Source: an uncultured Oscillospiraceae bacterium (GTDB lineage Bacteria > Bacillota > Clostridia > Oscillospirales > Oscillospiraceae). From it: 12,250 nucleotides of DNA. Position 1 is the first letter of the stretch, and the number at the start of each line of letters is the position of its first letter. Of the stretch, positions 6,591 through 12,250 are shown in pieces. The position numbers and the translations under genes are program-made. The notes under the pieces are model-generated. The model was not told where the DNA came from. It made no database searches and saw nothing but the letters and a program-made list of their open reading frames with translations. The DNA lies in assembly GCA_934668605.1 (NCBI GenBank), contig CAKUNY010000057.1, positions 1 through 12,250 on the forward strand, read 5' to 3'.

Positions 6591-7490
6591 ATGCTCAATC
6601 CGAAGCTGGGTACCCTTCTCACCGCGGCGGAACTTGGCAGCTTCACGCGCGCGGCAAGCGCGCTGAGTCTCACGCAGCCCGCCGTCAGCCATCACATCAA
6701 GGAACTCGAGCAGCAGCTCGGCGTAACGCTCTTTTTGCGGAAGAAAGGGCAGATTTCTTTGACGCCGGAGGGGGAGATCGTCTTGCAGTACGTCCGGCGC
6801 ATGAAGGCTCTGGAGCAGCAGATGATGCAGGAGCTGCGCTCTTCCGACCGCCGCCTCACCCGCCTTCGCGTCGGCATCACGCACACGGCTGAGAGCAATC
6901 TGATCACCGAGGTGCTCGCGAAATTCGGCCGCGAAAACGACGGCGTATCGATAACGATTACGACCGATACCATAAAAAATCTTTATGATGCGATGGAGCA
7001 CTTCGAGCTCGATCTGGCCGTTGTGGACAGTACGGTTCCCTCGCCCGACCTCAACGCGCTGATGCTGGACACGGACTGCATCGTCTGCGTGCTCTCCAAC
7101 AACAATCCCCTCTCACGCCACGCGATGGTGACTTTAGACGATCTCAAAAAAGAGCGCATGATCCTGCGCCTGCCGTCCTCCGCCACGCGAAAGCTCTTCG
7201 AGGCGCACCTGCTGAGCCTCGGCATAAGCATCGACGCGTTTGACGTTGCGATGGAGGTCGACAATATCGCGACGATCAAGGATCTCATCCGAAAGGATCT
7301 CGGCGTGTCGATTCTCGCGCGCAGCGCCTGCATGGACGAGCTGCGAAAGGGGAAGCTGACGGCGCTTCCGATCGAAAACCTCAGCATGGTGCGGCAGATG
7401 AACCTCGTCTATCGCAAGGACTTCCAGCACATGGAGCTTCTCTACGAGATTCTAAGACTCTACCACGACACCGCCATGCAATTGCAATAG
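6591..7490 (+). CDS. LysR-type transcriptional regulator
   Basis: The product has 299 residues, the normal length for the family. Residues about 3-62 form the winged helix-turn-helix: LLTAAELGSFTRAASAL, then SLTQPAVSHHIKELEQQLGV and the wing LFLRKKGQISLTPEG. Residues about 90-295 form the periplasmic-binding-protein-like effector domain (LRVGITHTAES, LDLAVVDSTV, LGVSILARSAC). This is a DNA-binding regulator whose small-molecule ligand cannot be predicted. AGGA lies about 10 nt before the ATG; the site is weaker than its neighbours'. It is divergent from the antiporter-MgtC operon with 109 nt between the starts, and LysR regulators usually control the divergent neighbour, so control of that operon is likely by inference. 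Confidence 0.95.
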   Translation: MLNPKLGTLLTAAELGSFTRAASALSLTQPAVSHHIKELEQQLGVTLFLRKKGQISLTPEGEIVLQYVRRMKALEQQMMQELRSSDRRLTRLRVGITHTAESNLITEVLAKFGRENDGVSITITTDTIKNLYDAMEHFELDLAVVDSTVPSPDLNALMLDTDCIVCVLSNNNPLSRHAMVTLDDLKKERMILRLPSSATRKLFEAHLLSLGISIDAFDVAMEVDNIATIKDLIRKDLGVSILARSACMDELRKGKLTALPIENLSMVRQMNLVYRKDFQHMELLYEILRLYHDTAMQLQ

Positions 7491-7530
7491 ATCTTCCCAT
7501 TTCCTATTGCTTCGTGGGTTTCCGAAAATC

Positions 7531-7662
7531 TTCCCACTTCTGCGTAGGGGACGATTGAGCACATCGTCCCGTTGGGAAGTTACGAATTCGCCGAAAATTT
7601 CCGTAAAACAGGTTCCGTTTGCCGGGTCGATGTGGGCATCGACCCCTACGCAAAATTGGGAA
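7531..7662. repeat. MITE/REP-like element with imperfect 20-nt terminal inverted repeats
   Basis: Left end 7531-7550 and right end 7643-7662 are inverted copies that match at 18 of 20 positions by eye. The inner ten bases are exact (TGCGTAGGGG at 7541-7550 against CCCCTACGCA at 7643-7652). Inside are two perfect hairpins: GGGACGAT/ATCGTCCC (7548-7555 with 7563-7570) and GGGTCGATG/CATCGACCC (7624-7632 with 7637-7645, loop TGGG). No coding sequence is visible. The size (132 bp) and structure fit a non-autonomous miniature element or an extragenic palindromic repeat. No transposase is present in the window. Confidence 0.6.
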
Positions 7663-7678
7663 ATCTCCCAATGAATCT

Positions 7679-7698
7679 GTAGGGGCGGGCGCCCCTAC
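7679..7698. repeat. GTAGGGGCG hairpin sharing the element's core
   Basis: GTAGGGGCG (7679-7687) and CGCCCCTAC (7690-7698) form a perfect 9-bp stem with a 2-nt gap. The GTAGGGG/CCCCTAC core is the same as in the ends of the neighbouring 7531-7662 element, so this is probably another unit of the same repeat family. A 6-bp hairpin, ATTGGG/CCCAAT (7655-7660 with 7667-7672), lies between them. Confidence 0.55.
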
Positions 7699-7726
7699 GA
7701 ACCTTTTTCGAACATATACAGATACG

Positions 7727-7757
7727 AAAGACCGGAGAAGCGTCTCTCCGGTCTTTT
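7727..7757 (+). terminator. Terminator shared by lysR (+) and mreB (-) transcripts
   Basis: A 12-bp perfect stem, AAAGACCGGAGA (7727-7738) with TCTCCGGTCTTT (7745-7756), followed on the plus strand by TTTTATC. On the minus strand it lies about 30 nt after the mreB stop and ends in CTTTCG. The plus-strand orientation has the better T-run. It sits between convergent genes. Confidence 0.8.
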
Positions 7758-7787
7758 ATCGTATGCAATTGCAGTTGAATTTGCGCC

Positions 7788-8819
7788 TTAGCCCTCTTTC
7801 ATGAGTTTCCTTCTGGCGAGGTTGATGGTGCCCTCCTGCATGGAGTTGATCCACTCGAGGCTTTTGCCGCAGCCAAGCGCGACGCAGGAGTCCGGGTCGT
7901 CGGCAATCGTACAGGGAATTTCCGTGCGCTCGGAGATCAGGAAGTCGAAGCCGTAAAGCTGGCTGCCGCCGCCGGTCAGGACAATGCCGTTGCGCGCCAC
8001 ATCCGCCACCAGCTCCGGAGAGCTCAGCTCCAGAACAGCCAGCACCTCGTCGACGATCTGCCGGGCAGGCCGTTTGAAGGCCTCCATGAGATCGACCGAG
8101 GAAACCATTTCCTCCTTGGGAAGGCCGGTCTTGAGATCGCGCCCCTTGACCAGCATGCTGACGGGCTCCGGCCGGTCGTAGACGCAGCCGATAGTAATTT
8201 TCACTTCCTCAGCGGTGTTGAGGCCGATGATCATGCCGTAGCGCTTGCGCATGAAGGCCGCGACCGCCTCGTCGAACGTGTCGCCCGCGATTTTGATCGA
8301 GGACGATGTCGCGATGCCGCCGAGGGACAAAACGGCAATATCCGTCGTGCCGCCGCCGATGTCGACCACCATGTGTCCATCCGGCCCCGTAATGTCGAGC
8401 TTTGCGCCGAGCGCCGCCGCATACGGCTCTTCGATCAGATACACACGCCGCGCGCCGGCTTCCATCGTCGCCTGAATGACCGCGCGCTCTTCAACCTCTG
8501 TCACACCGGACGGCACGCAGACGATCACGCGGGGCTTGATGAGGGAAAACTTGCTGATTTTTTTGAGGAACTGGTCGAGCATTTTCTCGGTCATCTCGTA
8601 GTCGGAAATGACGCCGTCTCGAAGCGGACGCACGGCCACGATATTGCCCGGCGTTCTTCCGAGCATATTTCTGGCTGCCGCGCCGACCTGAAGCACCTTG
8701 CCGGTGTTTTTATCCACCGCCACAACCGATGGCTCGCGCAGAACAATGCCCTTTCCTTCCTCATAGACCAGAATATTCGCGGTACCAAGGTCGATACCGA
8801 TATCTCTTGAAAGCTTCAT
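7788..8819 (-). CDS. mreB: Rod shape-determining protein, MreB/Mbl family
   Basis: This is an actin-like ATPase that polymerises under the membrane and guides lateral peptidoglycan synthesis. Its length of 343 residues is typical. The nucleotide-binding signatures are intact: phosphate-1 DIGIDLGTAN (6-15), phosphate-2 DIGGGTTD (153-160) and adenosine motif GIVLTGGGSQL (278-288). Other family stretches are GRTPGNIVAVRPLRDGVI (54-71) and LIEEPYAAALGA (128-139). It could equally be the Mbl paralogue; sequence alone does not decide. The ATG follows the comF stop by 6 nt, and the AGGTGA ahead of it lies in the last comF codons. The usual partners mreC and mreD are absent on the sequenced side downstream; instead a terminator follows, so this copy is unlinked from the mreBCD cluster within this window. 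Confidence 0.95.
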   Translation of the reverse strand: MKLSRDIGIDLGTANILVYEEGKGIVLREPSVVAVDKNTGKVLQVGAAARNMLGRTPGNIVAVRPLRDGVISDYEMTEKMLDQFLKKISKFSLIKPRVIVCVPSGVTEVEERAVIQATMEAGARRVYLIEEPYAAALGAKLDITGPDGHMVVDIGGGTTDIAVLSLGGIATSSSIKIAGDTFDEAVAAFMRKRYGMIIGLNTAEEVKITIGCVYDRPEPVSMLVKGRDLKTGLPKEEMVSSVDLMEAFKRPARQIVDEVLAVLELSSPELVADVARNGIVLTGGGSQLYGFDFLISERTEIPCTIADDPDSCVALGCGKSLEWINSMQEGTINLARRKLMKEG

Positions 8820-8825
8820 AGGTTC

Positions 8826-9491
8826 TCACCTTTCCTTATCCTTACGTGGAGAAGCGAACGCCGCGCAGAAAATATGCTCCGCGCCCGCCTGTCTGAGCAC
8901 CCGGCAGCACTCTGAGAGCGTCGCGCCGGTGGTCACAATATCATCGATCAAAAGAAGCGTCTTCCCGGAAACCTCCGCGCCGGGACGCACGGAAAACGCG
9001 CCCGATGCGTTCGCCTGACGAAGCGCCGCGTCCTTGAGCCGCGACTGCGGGTTTCGCTCGGCGTGCTTCTGAACAGCCGCGACGGCAGGCAAACTGAGCT
9101 CCGCCGCAACTTTCCTCGCCAGAAGCTCCGACTGATCGTATCCGCGCGCTCCGCGGCGCTTTTTGCTCACAGGAACCCAGCACACGCCGTCAAAGCAGCA
9201 CCCGAGCTCATCTGAAATCCTGCCCGCCATCCATTTGCCGTACACATCCGCGTAAAAGTCGCGGCCGGAGAATTTAAAGCGCAGGAAGGACTCCCGTACC
9301 TGCCCTTCATAAAAGAGCGTCACGCTGAGGCCGTCCGCGCCGTCCACCTGCGGCTTTTCGCCCTCGAAGTTTGGAAGCGCTTCGAGGCAGTCCGGGCAAA
9401 TCTCCCGTTCGTCTTCTGCAAGAAGGCGCCCGCAAATGACGCACTTGGGCGGATACAGAAGATCCAGCAGCCAATCGAGCACACGCATCAT
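8826..9491 (-). CDS. comF: ComF family protein (zinc-finger plus phosphoribosyltransferase-like)
   Basis: The product has 221 residues. The N-terminus has a four-cysteine zinc site, C17-x2-C20 and C32-x2-C35. The C-terminal half is a type I phosphoribosyltransferase fold with RGYDQSELLA (116-125), a conserved NPQSRL stretch (147-152) and the PRPP-loop signature LLIDDIVTTGAT (180-191). ComF/GntX proteins are tied to DNA uptake in naturally competent bacteria and possibly work with helicases; the biochemical activity is not settled. Its ATG overlaps the recD2 stop as ATGA, and the following mreB starts 6 nt after its stop, so it sits in the middle of an operon. The ribosome site is poor (AGGG, 9 nt away), which fits coupling to recD2. 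No other competence gene is in the window. Confidence 0.93.
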   Translation of the reverse strand: MMRVLDWLLDLLYPPKCVICGRLLAEDEREICPDCLEALPNFEGEKPQVDGADGLSVTLFYEGQVRESFLRFKFSGRDFYADVYGKWMAGRISDELGCCFDGVCWVPVSKKRRGARGYDQSELLARKVAAELSLPAVAAVQKHAERNPQSRLKDAALRQANASGAFSVRPGAEVSGKTLLLIDDIVTTGATLSECCRVLRQAGAEHIFCAAFASPRKDKER

Positions 9492-11704
9492 TCTGCCGCA
9501 CCCTGCTCGAGCCGAAGCTTGAGCCCGCTGTAGCGCCGCTGCTGGCGGTCGTTGCGCGTCATGGCGGCGATCACCTCTTCGTTGCCGACGATGATGAAGA
9601 GCTCCCTTGCGCGCGTGATGGCCGTATAGAGAACGCTCCGCGTCAGAAGCAGCTGAGAGCCCGAGAACGCAGACAAAATCACCGCCCGGTATTCGCTGCC
9701 CTGGCTCTTGTGCACCGTCATCGCATACGCTGGCTCGAGCTCGGAGAGCATGTCGAAGCTGTATTCCGCGCGCCGGTCGTCGAAGTCGATCGTCACGAGC
9801 TCCGCTTCAAAGTCGATGCGCGCAATGGTTCCGATGTCGCCGTTAAAAATGCCGGTGCCCGCGCCGAGGCCGTCGCACCTTTTCCATAGTATATCATAAT
9901 TGTTCCGGATTTGCATCACCCGGTCGCCCTCGCGGAAGGAAAAATCTCCGTGCTTTTTCTCCCGTTTTCCCGTCGCGGGCGGATTCAAGACGGCTTGCAG
10001 CGCCAGATTCAGCGCTCTCGTGCCGGTGTCGCCCTTTCTGGTCGGAGAGAGCACCTGAATGTCCCCGGGTGCAATGCCCATGTTTTTCGGCAACCGCGCC
10101 GCGCAGAGCTCCTGCACGGTCTGCACCAGACTCTCCGCCGTCCGTCTGCGCATAAAAAAGAAGTCCTTGTCCTTGCGCGATAGATCGGGAAGCTCGCCCC
10201 GGTTGACCGCGTGCGCGTTCATAACAATGAGGCTCTCCTGCGCCTGCCGGAAAATTTCCGTGAGGCGCACCGTCGCGATTTTCCCGCTGCGAATGAGATC
10301 GGAGAACACGTTTCCCGCGCCGACGGACGGCAGCTGATCGGGGTCGCCGACCAGAATCAAACGGCAGCTTGGCGTAAGCGCACGCAGAAGAGAGAGCATC
10401 AGCTGCAAATCGACCATCGACGTTTCGTCCACGATCATCGCGTCGATTTTGAGCGGCTCGTCCTCATCGTGGAAAAACGACATGAGCCCCGTCGCCTCGT
10501 CAAACTGCGCCTCAAGAAGTCTATGGATCGTGGACGCGTCGCGCTCTGTCACCTCGGAAAGGCGCTTGGCCGCGCGCCCGGTCGGAGCCGCCAGCTGCGT
10601 TTTGACCTTCATCGAATCAAAAAGCGCGAGAATGCCGGACATGACAGTTGTTTTGCCCGTGCCGGGTCCGCCGGTCACGATCAGAAGCTGCTGCGTGGCC
10701 GCTTTTCGGATGGCCTCGCGCTGTAATCTTGCATAGGAGATCCCCTGCTCTGCCTCGATCTGTGATACCAGCGCGTCAAGATTTTTGGGCGCGGGCAGCT
10801 CCTTTTCCGCCATCTGCAAAAGCCGGTTCGTAATATATGTCTCCGCCTCATAAAACTCCGGCAGATAGCACGCCTGCAAGCCGGCGATCGTATCGACCAC
10901 CAGCCGTTCCTGCTCCGTAAGGCGCGTGATTCCCGCTTCAATGAGCTCTGTCTCCAGATTCAAAAGCGCCGCCGTCGCCGCGCAGAGCTTGGGCTCGGGG
11001 ATAAACGTGTGGCCGTTTGAAAGGTTATAGGAAAGTTCAAAAAGAATACCGGCTTCCACCCGCCGCTCATCGTCCGCCGCCACGTCGAGCTCCAGCGCAA
11101 ACGCGTCGACAAGCGAAAAATCAGCGTGAAAATACGGGTCGGTCAGAAGATACGGATCATCCCGAAGCGCGTCCTGCGCCAGCTCTCCGTACACACGGTA
11201 CAGCCGCACAGCAAGCTCCGGCGGCAGCCGGTGCGCCGTCAGAAACTCAATCAGTCTGCGAATGCCGGATTGGCGGCGGAAGCTCTCGCTCATCTCGCGC
11301 GCCTTCTTTTCCGTGATGCCCGGAATTTCCGTCAGCCGCTCGGGCTCGTTTTCCAGCACATCGAGGCTGGACGCGCCGAAGCGCGAGACGATCTTCTCCG
11401 CCGTCTTCGCGCCGATGCCCTTGACCGCACGGGAGGAAAGGAACGAAAAAATCTCCGCCCTCGTCTCCGGCATGAGCCGCTCGAGAAACTCCGCCTCAAA
11501 CTGCTGGCCGTGGTTCGGGTGATGCCCCCATTTGCCGGCAATGACGAGCCGCTCGCCGACGATCGTCATGGGAATCGTGCCGACCACGGTCACGAGCTCG
11601 CCGTCCTCTGTGCGGAGCTTCAAAACGCTATATCCGTTTTCCGGGTTCTGAAACAGCACGCTCTGCACTGTCCCGCGAATCATCTGTTCTTCCTGCCTCG
11701 TCAT
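9488..11704 (-). CDS. recD2: RecD2-type ATP-dependent 5'-3' DNA helicase
   Basis: This superfamily 1B helicase has 738 residues, the normal size for RecD2 (YrrC-like) proteins of bacteria lacking RecBC. The N-terminal OB-like part (RGTVQSVLFQNPENGYSVLKL split around residues 10-30) is followed by helix-hairpin-helix motifs (VKGIGAKTAEKI 94-105; ITEIPGITEKKA-like stretch 124-135). The helicase core has motif I GGPGTGKTT (345-353), Ia APTGRAAKR (373-381), II VDETSM (425-430), III GDPDQLPSVG (453-462), AMTVHKSQGSE (661-671) and VLYTAITRAR (691-700), all intact. It likely acts in replication-fork repair and recombination. The start is uncertain: ATG 11704 has a weak site, while ATG 11683 has AGGAAG 5 nt upstream and loses only seven residues. 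Either overlaps the upstream gene, and the gene ends in an ATGA overlap with comF. Confidence 0.95.
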   Translation of the reverse strand: MTRQEEQMIRGTVQSVLFQNPENGYSVLKLRTEDGELVTVVGTIPMTIVGERLVIAGKWGHHPNHGQQFEAEFLERLMPETRAEIFSFLSSRAVKGIGAKTAEKIVSRFGASSLDVLENEPERLTEIPGITEKKAREMSESFRRQSGIRRLIEFLTAHRLPPELAVRLYRVYGELAQDALRDDPYLLTDPYFHADFSLVDAFALELDVAADDERRVEAGILFELSYNLSNGHTFIPEPKLCAATAALLNLETELIEAGITRLTEQERLVVDTIAGLQACYLPEFYEAETYITNRLLQMAEKELPAPKNLDALVSQIEAEQGISYARLQREAIRKAATQQLLIVTGGPGTGKTTVMSGILALFDSMKVKTQLAAPTGRAAKRLSEVTERDASTIHRLLEAQFDEATGLMSFFHDEDEPLKIDAMIVDETSMVDLQLMLSLLRALTPSCRLILVGDPDQLPSVGAGNVFSDLIRSGKIATVRLTEIFRQAQESLIVMNAHAVNRGELPDLSRKDKDFFFMRRRTAESLVQTVQELCAARLPKNMGIAPGDIQVLSPTRKGDTGTRALNLALQAVLNPPATGKREKKHGDFSFREGDRVMQIRNNYDILWKRCDGLGAGTGIFNGDIGTIARIDFEAELVTIDFDDRRAEYSFDMLSELEPAYAMTVHKSQGSEYRAVILSAFSGSQLLLTRSVLYTAITRARELFIIVGNEEVIAAMTRNDRQQRRYSGLKLRLEQGAAE

Positions 11705-12032
11705 TGTTCCATCCCATCTCTACCATCGCGCATAGCTGCGTCCGGGTTCCAACCTGCAAATAAAGCCGATCGCGCGCAAATATTTCCAGCTCACGACTCG
11801 CGTCTTCCGCCAAACCGTCACGAACAACAAAAACCGCGCCGCGCGAAAGTCCCGCCGCCCGCAGCCACTCGATCGTCCGCAGCTGCCGCTCCAATGCGCC
11901 GGACTTACTTTCCGGAAAAATCACCGTCAGCTGCCTTTCAGACAACGGCAGCAGGAACCATCCCGCCAGCACCCAGATCAGCGCCAGAATCCCCACGCAC
12001 CAGAGCGCGCAAATCAAAACGTCCACGATCAC
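11628..12032 (-). CDS. Small single-pass membrane protein of unknown function
   Basis: The product has 134 residues and resembles no family I recognise. A hydrophobic segment at about residues 5-29 (LICALWCVGILALIWVLAGW) points to a single membrane anchor with a short N-terminus. The remainder is soluble, with a possible strand-helix pattern (QLTVIFPESKSG, then LRTIEWLRAAG, then AVFVVRDGL and EIFARDRLYLQVG). The last ~26 residues overlap recD2 by 77 nt, an unusually long overlap, and are polar and low in complexity there. It starts with GTG at 12032 and has a good ribosome site, GGGGTGAT, 7 nt upstream of the start measured from GGGG. A promoter with correct spacing lies upstream (12082-12110). 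That supports it as a real gene leading the recD2-comF-mreB operon. Confidence 0.72.
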   Translation of the reverse strand: MIVDVLICALWCVGILALIWVLAGWFLLPLSERQLTVIFPESKSGALERQLRTIEWLRAAGLSRGAVFVVRDGLAEDASRELEIFARDRLYLQVGTRTQLCAMVEMGWNNDEAGRTDDSRDSAERAVSEPGKRI

Positions 12033-12081
12033 AAAATCACCCCACGCATTCTATGCGCGAGGCTCTGAAAATGCTAACGAT

Positions 12082-12110
12082 ATCATACTATATTTCAAGC
12101 ACAATTTCCA
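12082..12110 (-). promoter_or_regulatory. Sigma-A-type promoter for the small membrane protein-recD2-comF-mreB operon
   Basis: On the minus strand, TGGAAA (12110-12105), 17-nt spacer, TATGAT (12087-12082; five of six match TATAAT). Transcription would begin near 12075, about 43 nt before the GTG. The -35 hexamer and spacing are the same as for the hydrolase promoter at 4068-4096. A short hairpin (CGCAT-AGA-ATGCG) lies in the leader. Confidence 0.6.
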
Positions 12111-12147
12111 CAAAAACCTGAAATTCTTCAAAGAAAGCCTCGCAGAG

Positions 12148-12171
12148 TTTCGCCATACGCAGATGGCGAAA
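12148..12171. repeat. Perfect 9-bp inverted repeat near the right edge
   Basis: TTTCGCCAT (12148-12156) and ATGGCGAAA (12163-12171) with the 6-nt loop ACGCAG. No T-run follows directly on either strand, so it is not a convincing terminator. It lies just upstream of the operon promoter at 12082-12110. Confidence 0.55.
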
Positions 12172-12191
12172 TAAAATTCAAATCCATTTTA

Positions 12192-12213
12192 TCCGGCGGC
12201 TCCGCCGACCGGA
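12192..12213. repeat. GC-rich hairpin CGGCGG/CCGCCG near the right edge
   Basis: CGGCGG (12194-12199) and CCGCCG (12202-12207) are self-complementary. An alternative outer pairing, TCCGG/CCGGA (12192-12196 with 12209-12213), is also possible. On the plus strand it runs into AAAAAT, and on the minus strand it is followed by ATAAAATGG. It could be the remains of a terminator for a gene beyond the edge; no gene in 12128-12250 can be supported. Confidence 0.4.
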
Positions 12214-12250
12214 AAAATACTCTACGCCTTGACTGCGCGCAAGCTTTTCG

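Larger units (their letters stand above)
7476..7773. repeat. Exact 11-bp direct repeats flanking the lysR-mreB spacer
   Basis: ATGCAATTGCA occurs at 7476-7486 (overlapping the last codons of the LysR gene) and again at 7763-7773 (between terminator and mreB stop). Each copy contains the palindrome TGCAATTGCA. They enclose almost all of the hairpin-rich spacer. They could be a target duplication of an old insertion, protein-binding sites, or chance. Confidence 0.5.

Noticed and set aside
6482..6673. Upstream extension of the antiporter reading frame
   Set aside because: It would run through the predicted promoters and into the LysR gene; the ATG at 6481 has a near-perfect ribosome site and gives a normal N-terminus.
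7491..7787. CRISPR array or structured RNA in the hairpin-rich spacer
   Set aside because: Repeat units are not evenly spaced or identical, there are no regular spacers and no cas genes; no tRNA, 6S or riboswitch pattern was recognised.
11126..12121. Long plus-strand open frame antisense to recD2 and the small membrane protein
   Set aside because: Arg/Pro/Ala-rich shadow of GC-rich codons opposite recD2, which has intact helicase motifs; no domain recognised.
12128..12250. Minus-strand frame open from the right edge to a stop at 12128
   Set aside because: Only 40 codons, no recognisable domain, crosses both hairpins; could be random. Kept as a question for the extended sequence.

Overview
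The window looks like chromosomal DNA from a GC-rich member of the Firmicutes, probably a Clostridia/Oscillospiraceae-type gut bacterium. This is inferred from strong Shine-Dalgarno sites (for example AAGGAGG before the antiporter), tightly packed operons with ATGA overlaps, RecD2 without RecBC, a ComF-family protein, an MreB/Mbl protein and a PF13200-type membrane-anchored hydrolase. No gene was identified to species level, and I see no prophage, transposase, CRISPR array, rRNA or tRNA.

Layout, left to right. (1) 1-2122, minus: the ferrous iron uptake operon feoA-feoB, with feoB running off the left edge close to its natural C-terminus. (2) 2246-4039, minus: a single gene for a membrane-anchored protein with SH3-like segments and a putative glycoside hydrolase domain, with its own promoter and a terminator that looks usable from both sides. 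(3) 4316-6481, minus: a two-gene operon of a CPA2/Kef-type cation:proton antiporter followed by a divergent MgtC/SapB-family membrane protein, ending in a strong palindromic terminator. (4) 6591-7490, plus: a LysR-type regulator transcribed divergently from the antiporter. A candidate LysR box (T-N11-A) overlaps the predicted -35 of the antiporter promoter. (5) 7491-7787: an intergenic stretch full of hairpins, with an imperfect 20-nt inverted-repeat pair and an 11-bp direct repeat at its borders, ending in a terminator. (6) 7788-12032, minus: an operon-like run of a small membrane protein, recD2, comF and mreB, with short overlaps or gaps. (7) 12033-12250: a promoter and two hairpins, with no supported gene.

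Functionally, the left half is about metal and ion homeostasis (Fe2+ import, and monovalent cation/proton exchange with an MgtC-like partner under probable LysR control). The right half is housekeeping (DNA helicase, DNA-uptake-related phosphoribosyltransferase-like protein, cell-shape actin). The points most worth checking are the LysR-box/antiporter promoter overlap, the divergent MgtC protein coupled to an antiporter, and the hairpin-rich element beside mreB. I did not find convincing evidence of a wholly new multi-gene system.
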